Assembly: GCA_903994635.1 (NCBI GenBank)
Contig: CAJEXQ010000003.1
Coordinates: forward strand, 1-64,000
Origin: an uncultured Chlorobiaceae bacterium
GTDB lineage: Bacteria > Bacteroidota > Chlorobiia > Chlorobiales > Chlorobiaceae
Length of the DNA: 64,000 nt
Direction of reading: 5' to 3'
The position numbers were made by a program, and so were the translations under genes. Below, in pieces: positions 9,056-17,582 of this stretch. Within the stretch, counting starts at the first letter, position 1; the number at the start of each line of letters is the position of its first letter. The notes under the pieces are model-generated. The model ran no database searches, was not told where the DNA came from, and saw only the letters and a program-made list of their open reading frames with translations.

Positions 9056-10888
9056 TTATTCGGTGTTGTAGACCATATTGAGGTCGTTATAGACCTTGTC
9101 AATCTCGGCGGCATATCTGGTTGTAATTTCTTTGCGCTTGAGTTTCATGCTCGGGGTCATTTGACCGTTTTCAATGGTGAATGCCGTTTCAATCAACTGA
9201 AACTTGCGCACCTTTTCGTGGGTCGCAAGCTGCCGTGAAATGGTACGCATGAGTTTTTCATAAATTAACAGGATGTTTTTATTCTCGATTAATTCTTTGT
9301 TGTCCAATGCCTTAATGCCTTCCTTGTTGGCGAACTCCTTCAGCTTGCTGAATTCCGGCACAATAAGTGCAATCAGAAATGGACGTTTTTCACCGATTAC
9401 AATAACCTGGTCGACATAAGGACTATCAGAGATCAGGTTCTCAACAGGCATTGGTGCTATATTTTTTCCACCTGAAGTGACGATGATATGTTTTTTGCGG
9501 TCGGTTATCTTTAAATAGCCATCCCGGTCAATCTCGCCAATATCTCCCGAGTGAAACCAGCCATCTTTGATAACTTCCTTTGTGCTCTTCTCATCCATCC
9601 AGTACCCCTTCATGATATTTGGTCCCCTGAGCAGTATTTCCCCATCCTGGGCAATCATCGCCTCAACCTTGTTAAGCGGCAGACCAACCGTACCGTATTT
9701 AACCTTTTCCGGTCGATTGACATGGGTAACTGGTGATGTTTCAGTCAAGCCAAACCCCTCAAGGATAGTGACATCAAGCGCCTGAAAAAACTCGCCAATC
9801 TTTTGGGGAAGGGCTGCCCCTCCAGAAACAAAATAGCGCAATCTCCCTCCCAACTTGCTCTTGATTTTATCATAAACAAGCTTTTCGGCCAGAGTATGCT
9901 GGATGGATAGTAGTTGTGATGCTTTTCCGTTGGTGTCGATTTCACGGTGATATTTTTCTCCCGTTTTCAGCGCCCAATAAAATATTTTTTGCTTTAAGGC
10001 GCTTTGCGTTGAAATCTGCTTCAGCACGTTTATCTTGATGCGATCAAAGAGCCTTGGCACGGTGAACATGATGGTAGGACGAGCTTCGGTCATATTCAGA
10101 GAGATGGTCTCTATGCTTTCTGCCATATAAATGCTGGCACCGCAAGCAAAGAGCAGGTAGTAGCCGCCAGTTCGCTCATAGGCATGTGAGAGAGGCAGAA
10201 ATGAGAGCCCGCAGTCAGAATCATCAAGGCGAATAACTGAAGAGCAGGATTTGATATTTTCACAGATATTTCGGTGTGTGAGCATTACACCCTTGGGAAT
10301 TCCTGTTGTCCCCGAGGTGTAGATGATGGTAGCAATATCGTCTGGCTCTACAGGTGTTGCGTCAAGCACCCAAGGTTTTTTAGCAAGAATTTTCTCACCT
10401 TCAGCTTTTGCCTGATTCAGGTCAACGACATCTTCTATCGGTTCCTCAAGTCGATTCATGACCACCACGAGGGTCAATTCCGGCAGATTTTGCCAGATTG
10501 AAAGTATCTTGCCAAGTTGCAGCATATTTGAGACTATGATCGCCTTGGCGCTACAGTTATTGAGAATGTACTCAATCTGATTAGATGGTAAGGATGGGTA
10601 GAGGGGCACGTCGATGGCACCGAGATTGAGGATCGCCATATCAGCCAGATACCAACTCGGTCTGTTTTCAGAAAGAATGGCGACCCGGTCTTTTGAGTTA
10701 ACTCCGCTGTGTTTCAAAAATGCAGCGAGAATCCGCACATCATCCTCAAACGCATGATAAACGATCGGCTCATATACCCCGTTGATTTTTCTTGCGAACG
10801 GGAATTTAACACTATCATGCCGGTAATGAGCAAAAACTGAGGTAAAGAGCTCTGGAAGAGTCTGGAAATCAGGATTGATAAGTCCCAT
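9056..10888 (-). CDS. Long-chain acyl-CoA synthetase (AMP-forming)
   Basis: A 610-residue ANL-superfamily enzyme that activates fatty acids to acyl-CoA through an acyl-AMP. The P-loop-like A3 motif [11 protein letters not shown] is at residues 190-200. Later motifs are [10 protein letters not shown], the hinge region [20 protein letters not shown], and a C-terminal SMKLKRKEI with the conserved catalytic-type Lys. The size and the long middle section fit the FAA1/FadD15-like bacterial group. It is transcribed alone on the minus strand, converging on the MutY-like gene. Confidence 0.9.
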   Translation of the reverse strand: MGLINPDFQTLPELFTSVFAHYRHDSVKFPFARKINGVYEPIVYHAFEDDVRILAAFLKHSGVNSKDRVAILSENRPSWYLADMAILNLGAIDVPLYPSLPSNQIEYILNNCSAKAIIVSNMLQLGKILSIWQNLPELTLVVVMNRLEEPIEDVVDLNQAKAEGEKILAKKPWVLDATPVEPDDIATIIYTSGTTGIPKGVMLTHRNICENIKSCSSVIRLDDSDCGLSFLPLSHAYERTGGYYLLFACGASIYMAESIETISLNMTEARPTIMFTVPRLFDRIKINVLKQISTQSALKQKIFYWALKTGEKYHREIDTNGKASQLLSIQHTLAEKLVYDKIKSKLGGRLRYFVSGGAALPQKIGEFFQALDVTILEGFGLTETSPVTHVNRPEKVKYGTVGLPLNKVEAMIAQDGEILLRGPNIMKGYWMDEKSTKEVIKDGWFHSGDIGEIDRDGYLKITDRKKHIIVTSGGKNIAPMPVENLISDSPYVDQVIVIGEKRPFLIALIVPEFSKLKEFANKEGIKALDNKELIENKNILLIYEKLMRTISRQLATHEKVRKFQLIETAFTIENGQMTPSMKLKRKEITTRYAAEIDKVYNDLNMVYNTE

Positions 10889-10944
10889 CAGCGTGCGAGT
10901 TAAAATAAACGAAGTTCCGCATCTTTTAAAATAATATGGGGCTA

Positions 10945-11163
10945 AGCGCTTATTCCTGCCCGATCATGGTAAATCCTGTCATTTCGAGCATCAGCGAGAA
11001 ATCTTGATTATTGTGCCACAAGATTATTCCTCACTTCGTTCGTCGAAATGACAAGATGATAAGTACTTAGAAAAAAGTCATTCCTTAATTCAGCATACAG
11101 CGTTGCCTGAATCATGAGTGCCTTGGCTATTTTATTACGGAATCAATTACTATGGAGCGCTTA
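10945..11163. repeat. Dispersed two-module repeat (order A-B), copy 1
   Basis: Module A (10946-11055) is an imperfect palindrome: GTCATTTCGAGCATCAGCGA on the left matches the reverse complement of the right arm ending TTCGTCGAAATGAC. Module B (11062-11160) runs from ACTTAGAAAAAAGTCATTCC to CAATTACTATGGAGCGC. Both modules recur at 54791-55003, but there in the order B-A. The A-B unit here is bounded by an 8-bp direct repeat AGCGCTTA (10945-10952 and 11156-11163). No coding capacity is seen. It resembles a small non-autonomous mobile repeat. Confidence 0.8.
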
Positions 11164-11599
11164 CACGCATACTATACCAAGAACCACACCAACCCCACAC
11201 CCCAATCAATATAAGAAGATAATGGGATAAAACGGAATAGCCGCCTGCCGGACTAACGATAGAGAAGCTAATCGCAAAAAAGCCCTCGATTTTCCTTCTT
11301 ACGTTTATGTTATTCCTTTGCGTTTTCCAAAACGTCCTTGCCACTTGCTGGTCGTGCCATATACCCACCTTCTTTTAGGGTATGTTATAACACTTTTGTT
11401 TTAGAAATGGAATTAGCTATAGAGATCCATTATCAAGCGCATATTTTTGCTTTTTTGATGGCTGTAATAACGGGTAAATTTTTTTACATTGCGTAACTCA
11501 AGTTTTGCAATGGGAGGAGCCAGGATACGTGGGTTTCGTGGCTGATGTTTTCGGTGCTGTGGAGATTTTATTAGCCTTGTTTCCTGATTATTTATACAA
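11164..11599. other. Intergenic region without recognisable gene
   Basis: This stretch separates the repeat from the membrane protein gene at 11600. A 72-codon minus-strand frame (11150-11368) has no recognisable features and partly overlaps the repeat. The last 200 bases are AT-rich and probably include the promoter of the downstream surface-sugar operon, but no clear -35/-10 pair stands out. Confidence 0.4.
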
Positions 11600-12658
11600 A
11601 TGACGAAAAAAAAAAGTCTTTCATGGGGCGGTTATGCCGGTCTTGTGCTTGGTATTATTTTGATTGCCTGGCTTTTCAACCAGCTTGACCTCCGCCGCTC
11701 GGCTGAACTGATCTCTTCGATTGGCGTTTCATCGATATTTATTCTTCTTCCTTTTCTTGCACTGCACCTTCTGGAAACTTTTGCGTGGCTCCGGGTTTTC
11801 CCCCGGAGCATCGCAGCGATACCTTTTTTCAGGCTTTTGAAAATACAGGTTATTGCTGAGACGGTCTCCATGACGCTTCCGGCCGGAGTGGCTGTAGGGG
11901 AACCCCTGCGTCCTTATCTCTGCAACCGGTTTATCGGAATTCCTGTACCGTCAGGGGTTGCAAGTGTTGCCGTTCGAAAGCTTATGCTTGGTTTGGCCCA
12001 GGGAATTTATACCATTATTGGTTCAATAGCCGGTTTTTCACTTCTGCAGTCGGTTTCCCTAAACCTGCTTGGGTTTCAAGGACTTGGCTACATTATGATT
12101 GCTGCAGGGTGTGTTGTATTTATACTTTTTCTTTTCCTTCTTCTGTTGCTGCTTGATGGAAAAGCGGCGCAGAATGTGCACCGGATACTGATGCTTGTTC
12201 CATTCAGGAAAGTAAAAAGCTGGCTGTTTGTAAAAGAGTCTGGTTTTCTTGATACCGACGAGGAGCTGAGAAGTTACCGAGGCTCTTCAATAAGAAGGCT
12301 TCTACCAGTCATGGCTATCTACCTTCTTGCCTGGTCGACACTTGCTATCGAAAGTTATACCATATTAAGGCTTCTCGGCATCAATATCACTTTTCAGGAA
12401 GTACTTACTTTCGACATAGCCCTTACCATGCTTCGTACGCTTTTCTTTTTCATTCCGTCGGGACTTGGCGTGCAGGATCTTGGTTATCTGGCCTTTTTTG
12501 AGGCGCTTGGTATGCCCGATGCCCTTGCCTACGGTGGAGCATTTGTGCTGTTAAGGCGTTTAAAAGAGGTGTTCTGGTATGCAACAGGGTACGGGGTGAT
12601 GTTTTTTTCGGGGGTTCATCTTCATGATGCTGACGCTGTAAGCCCTGTGGAATCATGA
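11600..12658 (+). CDS. Flippase-like (UPF0104/YbhN, LPG-synthase TM) integral membrane protein
   Basis: A 352-residue polytopic inner-membrane protein with about eight hydrophobic helices. It matches the UPF0104/YbhN-AglD group, whose members share the transmembrane fold of lysylphosphatidylglycerol synthase and are often tied to lipid-linked sugar or hopanoid pathways. Typical stretches are TLPAGVAVGEPLRPYL, SVAVRKLMLGL and FFIPSGLGVQDLGYL. The last four bases overlap the next gene (ATGA), so the two are co-translated. Given the sugar genes that follow, transport or modification of a lipid-linked surface glycan is plausible. Confidence 0.75.
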   Translation: MTKKKSLSWGGYAGLVLGIILIAWLFNQLDLRRSAELISSIGVSSIFILLPFLALHLLETFAWLRVFPRSIAAIPFFRLLKIQVIAETVSMTLPAGVAVGEPLRPYLCNRFIGIPVPSGVASVAVRKLMLGLAQGIYTIIGSIAGFSLLQSVSLNLLGFQGLGYIMIAAGCVVFILFLFLLLLLLDGKAAQNVHRILMLVPFRKVKSWLFVKESGFLDTDEELRSYRGSSIRRLLPVMAIYLLAWSTLAIESYTILRLLGINITFQEVLTFDIALTMLRTLFFFIPSGLGVQDLGYLAFFEALGMPDALAYGGAFVLLRRLKEVFWYATGYGVMFFSGVHLHDADAVSPVES

Positions 12659-13611
12659 AGAAAAAAGTCTTATTTATCTGTGGCTCAATGAATCAAACCA
12701 CCCAGATGCATCAGATTGCCGGGTGGTTGACCGAGTATGACCACTATTTTTCCCCTTTTTTCAGCGATGGTCTTCTTGGTACCGCCAGTGATCTGGGGAT
12801 GCTTGAGTTTACCATCATGGGTCGCAAGCGCTCTGACCGGAGTCTTGATTATCTTCATTCTCACCACCTTCAGCTTGATATTGGGGGTTTTGCTCATGCA
12901 TACGACCTTGTGGTAACTTGTACCGACCTGATTGTGCCAAAACATATCCGAAGCAAAAAAATGGTACTGGTTCAGGAGGGAATGACTGAACCAGAAACGG
13001 GATTTTACCACCTTGCAAGAAATTTTCCATGGATGCCTCGCTGGATTGCAGGCACGGCAATGACCGGATTATCCGATGCCTACAATAAATTTTGCGTCGC
13101 AAGTGAAGGGTACCGAGATCTCTTTATTAGAAAAGGTGTAAATCCAGCCAAAATTGAGGTGACCAGCATTCCAAACTTCGACAACTGCGCGCACTACCTT
13201 CAGAATGATTTTCAACACCACAATTACGTGCTTGTCTGTACCTCAGATAACAGAGAGACCTTTATCTATGAGAATCGCCGGAAAAATATTGAGAGGTATC
13301 TGGAGATGGCAGGGGAGCATCAACTCATTTTCAAGCTTCATCCCAATGAAAATGCCAAAAGGGCAATACAAGAGATAGAGCGCTATGCGCCGGATAGCCT
13401 TGTTTTCAGTGAAGGCAAAACAGAAGAGATGATTGCCAATTCACGGATGCTGATTGCACAGTTTTCATCAACTATTTTTGTAGGTTCTGCCCTCAACAAA
13501 GAGGTGCATTGTGGGCTGGATCCTGATGTCTTGCGAGCGCTGACTCCACTCCAGAATAATTCCGCAGCCAGAATGATTTCGGATGTCTGTCGGCAGGTGG
13601 TGGATGGTTGA
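12655..13611 (+). CDS. GT-B-like putative glycosyl/glycerophosphotransferase
   Basis: A 318-residue protein I recognise only by fold. The N-terminal KKVLFICGSMNQTTQMHQIA resembles the first strand-loop of GT-B enzymes. The C-terminal HQLIFKLHPNENAK, followed by an SRMLIAQFSSTIFVGSA-type segment, resembles the nucleotide-binding half of CDP-glycerol transferases and UDP-GlcNAc 2-epimerases. No signal peptide or membrane helix is visible. It overlaps the flippase-like gene by four bases and lies 21 bp before the CMP-sugar synthetase, so it probably acts in the same glycan pathway. Donor and acceptor are unknown. Confidence 0.55.
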   Translation: MKKKVLFICGSMNQTTQMHQIAGWLTEYDHYFSPFFSDGLLGTASDLGMLEFTIMGRKRSDRSLDYLHSHHLQLDIGGFAHAYDLVVTCTDLIVPKHIRSKKMVLVQEGMTEPETGFYHLARNFPWMPRWIAGTAMTGLSDAYNKFCVASEGYRDLFIRKGVNPAKIEVTSIPNFDNCAHYLQNDFQHHNYVLVCTSDNRETFIYENRRKNIERYLEMAGEHQLIFKLHPNENAKRAIQEIERYAPDSLVFSEGKTEEMIANSRMLIAQFSSTIFVGSALNKEVHCGLDPDVLRALTPLQNNSAARMISDVCRQVVDG

Positions 13612-13632
13612 ACAAAACGTAACATTTACTCT

Positions 13633-14334
13633 ATGTATACTGTAGCAATAATTCCTGCGAGGGGCGGATCGAAAGGGCTGAAAGAAAAAAATATTCATCC
13701 CGTAGCAGGAAAACCGCTGCTTGCCTGGACGATTCAGCAGGCACTGGCCTCCGCCTCTATTGACAAGGTGTTTGTCTCGACAGACAGTTTTATCATTTCC
13801 GGTATTGCCCGGGAGTACGGAGCTGAGGTGATTGAACGTCCACCGGAACTTGCCGGAGACAAGGCCAGTTCCGAATCGGCGATCCTTCATGCTATTGGAA
13901 TTATCGAAATGGAGTACGAGATGCCTGTCAGCACGGTTGTCTTTTTGCAGGCAACTTCACCGTTGCGAAAACCTGGTGATATTGATGCTGCAGTGGAGGT
14001 TTTTCGTCGTGAAGGGGCAGATTCGCTTATCTCGGCGACAAAAGCAGACGACCTTACCTTGTGGGAGTCGCGAGAAGGAAAGTGGGTAAGTGTCAATTTT
14101 GATTACCGCAACCGTGGAATGCGTCAGGATCGGTCAACGCAGTTCATCGAGAACGGCTCGATCTATATTTTTACGCCAAAAACTCTTGCCACTTTCGACA
14201 ACAGGATTGGTGAAAAGCTCTCCGTGTATGAAATGGAGTTTTGGCAGACCTGGGAGATTGATACTCTCGAAGAAATAGATTTAATTGAGTACTATCTTTT
14301 TAAAAAAAACCTGATAGAGCAGGATGAAGATTAA
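13633..14334 (+). CDS. NeuA-type CMP-sugar synthetase (acylneuraminate/ulosonate cytidylyltransferase)
   Basis: A 233-residue nucleotidyltransferase that couples CMP to a 2-keto-3-deoxy sugar acid. The N-terminal [14 protein letters not shown] is the CTP-binding signature of the NeuA group (KdsB has a different loop). [13 protein letters not shown] and the C-terminal [13 protein letters not shown] also match. It stands directly before an iron-type dehydrogenase and a DegT aminotransferase, so its likely substrate is the amino-ulosonate they make rather than sialic acid. No NeuB/KdsA condensing enzyme is nearby. Confidence 0.8.
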   Translation: MYTVAIIPARGGSKGLKEKNIHPVAGKPLLAWTIQQALASASIDKVFVSTDSFIISGIAREYGAEVIERPPELAGDKASSESAILHAIGIIEMEYEMPVSTVVFLQATSPLRKPGDIDAAVEVFRREGADSLISATKADDLTLWESREGKWVSVNFDYRNRGMRQDRSTQFIENGSIYIFTPKTLATFDNRIGEKLSVYEMEFWQTWEIDTLEEIDLIEYYLFKKNLIEQDED

Positions 14335-14358
14335 CAGAACCTTTAGATTACCTCTTTT

Positions 14359-15489
14359 ATGAATTTCTTTTTATCTACCGATCTTGTTATCGGGGTTAAC
14401 GAAGCGCTGAAGCTGAACGAGCATCTGGCCCAGATGTCGGCGCAGAAGCCGGGTATTATTTATGATGCCAATGTTGCAGGCAGCCACTATTTTCAGAATG
14501 TCCTGAAGAGCCTCACATCTGTCTATACCAATGCGGTACTCTATTGCAATGAATTTGCCGGGGAGCCGACGTATGCCCATCTCGAAAATGTGGCAGAATT
14601 TTTCAGGGGCAATATGCCTGACGTTATTGTCGCTATTGGCGGAGGCAGTACGCTCGATCTCGGCAAGGGTGTTGCCCTGCTCATGACCAACAATGTTCCT
14701 GCTCTTTCGCTCAAGGGTTTTCCTGCAGGGGTGAACGACCCGCTGCCACTTGTTACGGTGCCGACGTTGCTGGGCAGTGGCGCTGAGGTCAGCTATAATG
14801 CGGTTTTTATTGATGAAGCGGAGGGACGCAAGCTTGGGATCAACAGCCGCAAGAATTTCCCCAAAAAGGCGGTTATTGATCCGCAACTCTCCATGACAGC
14901 TCCGATTGAGAGTGTTATAGCTTCCGCCATGGACAGCCTTGTGCACTGCGTGGACAGTTTCGGTTCTATCAAGCATACGGCGCTGAGCAGGATTTTTTCC
15001 GTTGAAGGGTTTCAACGCACCTTTTATGCCTTGCAGCAGAATCAACTCGACAGGTCAGAGTCGCGGCTCGACCTTGCCATTGGCAGCGTTTGCGGTACAG
15101 CGGCTCTCATGAACTCCGGTGATGGCCCCACCAACGGTTTTGCCTACTATCTTGGTGTCAAGCACCGCGTTCCTCATGGATTGGCCGGAGCGATTTTTCT
15201 GAAAGAGGTGATGCGTTACAACCATCTCCATGGCTACGAAAAGTATGCCATCCTCAACCCTATGCACTCCACCCCTTCACCAAGAGAGGCGACAGAAGAG
15301 TTGCTTGAGCAGATGGATGATCTCTACAAGCAGTTGCAGATACCAAACCTTGCCCCTTACGGATATGGAAAAGGCAATGCCGCAGAATTTGCGCATAACG
15401 CTTCGGAAGCACTGAAAGGATCATTTTCTGGCAATCCGGTTGAATTTACCGAAGAATCGGCGCTGGAAGTTGTTTTTCAATTAACCTAA
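14359..15489 (+). CDS. Iron-type alcohol dehydrogenase, KdnB-like
   Basis: A 376-residue group III (iron-containing) dehydrogenase fold. GGGSTLDLGKG binds the dinucleotide. Metal ligands are expected at Asp192 and His196 (AMDSLVHCVD) and His273 (VPHGLAG). The position that normally supplies the third histidine, AHPLG in FucO, reads AYYLG (Tyr263) here; His269 might substitute. In Shewanella, KdnB of this family oxidises C-8 of Kdo before KdnA aminates it. The adjacent aminotransferase and CMP-synthetase make that role the best inference, not a certainty. It starts 24 bp after the synthetase. Confidence 0.65.
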   Translation: MNFFLSTDLVIGVNEALKLNEHLAQMSAQKPGIIYDANVAGSHYFQNVLKSLTSVYTNAVLYCNEFAGEPTYAHLENVAEFFRGNMPDVIVAIGGGSTLDLGKGVALLMTNNVPALSLKGFPAGVNDPLPLVTVPTLLGSGAEVSYNAVFIDEAEGRKLGINSRKNFPKKAVIDPQLSMTAPIESVIASAMDSLVHCVDSFGSIKHTALSRIFSVEGFQRTFYALQQNQLDRSESRLDLAIGSVCGTAALMNSGDGPTNGFAYYLGVKHRVPHGLAGAIFLKEVMRYNHLHGYEKYAILNPMHSTPSPREATEELLEQMDDLYKQLQIPNLAPYGYGKGNAAEFAHNASEALKGSFSGNPVEFTEESALEVVFQLT

Positions 15490-15507
15490 ACGAACAGGAC
15501 AGATATT

Positions 15508-16665
15508 ATGGCGGGAGCGGAACTTATAGGGCGGGAGGAGCTGGCTGAAATTCAGGAGCTTTTCAGCCGTGAAAAGGTCAACTTGTACCGTTATGGCGGA
15601 GGAAACTACAAGGCACGAGAGTTTGAAGAAAAATTTGCAGCATGGATGGGTGTTAAGTATGCCCATGCCGTCTCCTCAGGTACTGCCGCAATCCATTGCG
15701 CACTTGCAGGAGCGGGGATTGGGCCAGGTGATGAGGTTATCACCACAGCCTGGACGTTCATAGCGCCGATAGAGGCGATCAGCGCTTTGGGTGCAATTCC
15801 TGTTCCTGTAGAGCTGGATGAAACGTATCACCTCGATCCTCTGGAGGTTGAGAAAGCCATTACACCGGCCACAAAAGCGGTTGTGGTCATTCCAATGTGG
15901 GCTCCTCCTCAAATGGCTGAGCTTTCCGTGCTGTGCAAAAAGCATGGTCTGATACTGATTGAGGATGCTGCCCAGGCGCTGGGAGCCACCTACAACGGCC
16001 AGAAGCTCGGCACGTTTGGAAGTGTTGCCTCCTTCTCCTTTGATGCAGGCAAGACGCTCCATACCGGTGAAGGTGGCATTATTGTTACCAACGACAAGGA
16101 GATTTATGACCGTGCTGCCGAGTTTTCCGACCATGGTCATAGGCACATCCCCGGTCTCCCGAGAGGCAAAGATCCAAGAAGGGCCAAGGGTTTGAATATG
16201 CGCCTCAGCGAAGTGACAGCAGCAATAGGGCTTGCCCAGCTTGCAAAGATTGAGACGATTCTGTCGAAATCAAGAGAGAACAAGAAGAAAATCAAGGATG
16301 CTATTCGCCATCTCGACAACATTATCCTCAGGCCATTCAGTGATGAGGCCGGTGCTCAGGGTGATACCCTTATTTTCAGGGTGCGGGATCGTGACGCAGC
16401 ATTGCAGTTTGAAACGCACTTAACGGAGCATGGTTTCGGCACCAAGATCCTTCCCGAAGCGCTCGACTGGCATTTTGCTGGTGTCTGGGGGCATTTGCTT
16501 GGTGAATACGACCTCTATCGCGATGCTGATCTTGAAGCGCTCTGGCCAAAAACCGGCATCATGCTGCGCAGCAGTATCTGCCTGAACATTCCCGTGCTGA
16601 TGGATGATGCGACGATTGAGAAGCTTGTCAATGCGATTATTACAGGTTCTGAAAAGATAGGATAA
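15508..16665 (+). CDS. DegT/DnrJ/EryC1/StrS aminotransferase, KdnA-like
   Basis: A 385-residue PLP-dependent sugar aminotransferase. SSGTAAIH binds the cofactor phosphate, IEDAAQALGA contains the ring-stacking Asp, and SFDAGKTLHTGEGG carries the Schiff-base lysine Lys182. The family aminates keto-sugars using Glu or Gln. Next to a KdnB-like oxidase it fits KdnA, which makes 8-amino-3,8-dideoxy-Kdo. Other amino sugars are possible. It lies 18 bp after the dehydrogenase and ends the operon; the next feature is a tRNA gene. Confidence 0.75.
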   Translation: MAGAELIGREELAEIQELFSREKVNLYRYGGGNYKAREFEEKFAAWMGVKYAHAVSSGTAAIHCALAGAGIGPGDEVITTAWTFIAPIEAISALGAIPVPVELDETYHLDPLEVEKAITPATKAVVVIPMWAPPQMAELSVLCKKHGLILIEDAAQALGATYNGQKLGTFGSVASFSFDAGKTLHTGEGGIIVTNDKEIYDRAAEFSDHGHRHIPGLPRGKDPRRAKGLNMRLSEVTAAIGLAQLAKIETILSKSRENKKKIKDAIRHLDNIILRPFSDEAGAQGDTLIFRVRDRDAALQFETHLTEHGFGTKILPEALDWHFAGVWGHLLGEYDLYRDADLEALWPKTGIMLRSSICLNIPVLMDDATIEKLVNAIITGSEKIG

Positions 16666-16840
16666 ACGGCACTTCTTGATAAGTTGGTGATTTGTAATCC
16701 GGGTAGATGACTTTTTTATAGAGTTGTTTGCCCGGTGTTAGCGGGAGTTCAAGTGCAAGACTGTTTTTCAGGTGGCGGATAAATCAGCCTGGACTATTTG
16801 TAAAGAAAGAGTTTTTATTGTACCTTGGCACTCCAGAAAT

Positions 16841-16914
16841 GGCGAAGTGGCCGAGTGGTTAGGCAGAGGTCTGCAAAACCTTGTACAGCGGTTCGAGTCC
16901 GCTCTTCGCCTCCA
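16841..16914 (+). tRNA. tRNA-Cys (GCA)
   Basis: A 74-base cloverleaf. Acceptor GGCGAAG pairs with CTTCGCC, the discriminator base is T, and CCA is encoded. The D-arm GCCGAGTGGTTAGGC and T-arm GCGGTTCGAGTCCGC are canonical. The anticodon loop CTGCAAA reads GCA, and the U73 discriminator agrees with cysteine identity. Confidence 0.95.
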
Positions 16915-16928
16915 TACATGATAACATA

Positions 16929-16953
16929 AGCCCGCACTTCAGCGGGCTTTGTT
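16929..16953 (+). terminator. Rho-independent-like terminator after tRNA-Cys
   Basis: A 7-bp perfect stem AGCCCGC/GCGGGCT with a 6-base loop, followed by TTGTTCGTT. It lies 15 bases after the tRNA. The U-tract is interrupted but the stem is GC-rich. Confidence 0.7.
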
Positions 16954-17029
16954 CGTTCTATGAGCTATTGTTGTGAGTAACGCTCTCTTTCCGCAATTTT
17001 TCTATATATTTGTGATGTAGAAATGCAAC

Positions 17030-17311
17030 GTGTTGGGCATCGTGCATTTTGAGTTTGATCCTGAAAAAAGCAGAGTGAATAAGGCCAAACACGGCATTGA
17101 CTTTGTGGAGGCTCAGCTGTTGTGGAGTGATAGTGATCTTGTTGAAATTCTGGCAAGAACTACGGTGGAGGCACGGTTTATTGTTATCGGACGGATTTCA
17201 GGCCGATGCTGGTCGGGGGTCATAACATACAGAGGTGAAGCTATAAGAATAATTTCAGTAAGGAGATCTCGCCCTGAGGAGGTAACAGTCTATGAAAGCA
17301 GAAGAGTTTGA
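17030..17311 (+). CDS. brnT: BrnT family toxin
   Basis: A 93-residue type II toxin with a RelE-like fold, expected to be a ribonuclease that blocks translation. FEFDPEKSRVNKAKHGIDFVEA is the BrnT N-terminal signature, and IRIISVRRSRPEE near the end matches the family core. The open frame begins at GTG 17030, but a second GTG at 17042 (giving MHFEFDPEKS) fits the usual BrnT N-terminus better. The stop overlaps the antitoxin gene by 20 bp. It sits just downstream of tRNA-Cys, a frequent spot for acquired DNA. Confidence 0.85.
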   Translation: MLGIVHFEFDPEKSRVNKAKHGIDFVEAQLLWSDSDLVEILARTTVEARFIVIGRISGRCWSGVITYRGEAIRIISVRRSRPEEVTVYESRRV

Positions 17312-17519
17312 CAAAGCATTTGATGAAGGTGGGGATATCACACCCTACCTTGATCTAAGCAAAGCAAGACGGATACAACAGGAGCATAAAAGGGTCAGTG
17401 TTGATTTTCCGGTGTGGATGGTTGACTCGCTTGATAAAGAGGTAACACGTCTTGGCGTATCTCGTCAGTCGGTGATAAAAGTGTGGCTTGGCGAACGCCT
17501 GCAACAGCAGAAGGCATGA
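17292..17519 (+). CDS. brnA: BrnA family antitoxin
   Basis: A 75-residue ribbon-helix-helix DNA-binding antitoxin. HKRVSVDFPVWMVDSLDKEV forms the beta-strand and first helix, and GVSRQSVIKVWL the second. It neutralises BrnT and normally represses the operon. A strong Shine-Dalgarno sequence GAGGAGGT (17276-17283) lies 8 bases before the ATG, unlike most genes in this window. That favours antitoxin synthesis and also hints at a foreign origin. Confidence 0.85.
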   Translation: MKAEEFDKAFDEGGDITPYLDLSKARRIQQEHKRVSVDFPVWMVDSLDKEVTRLGVSRQSVIKVWLGERLQQQKA

Positions 17520-17582
17520 ATCCTGAGTACGTTCTGAATTCTCTATTTGCAGGCTACATGTAATCACTATGATCACCGTGCC

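Noticed and set aside
11150-11368. 72-codon minus-strand frame beside the dispersed repeat
   Set aside because: No recognisable protein; it begins in non-coding sequence and its 3' end lies in the repeat.
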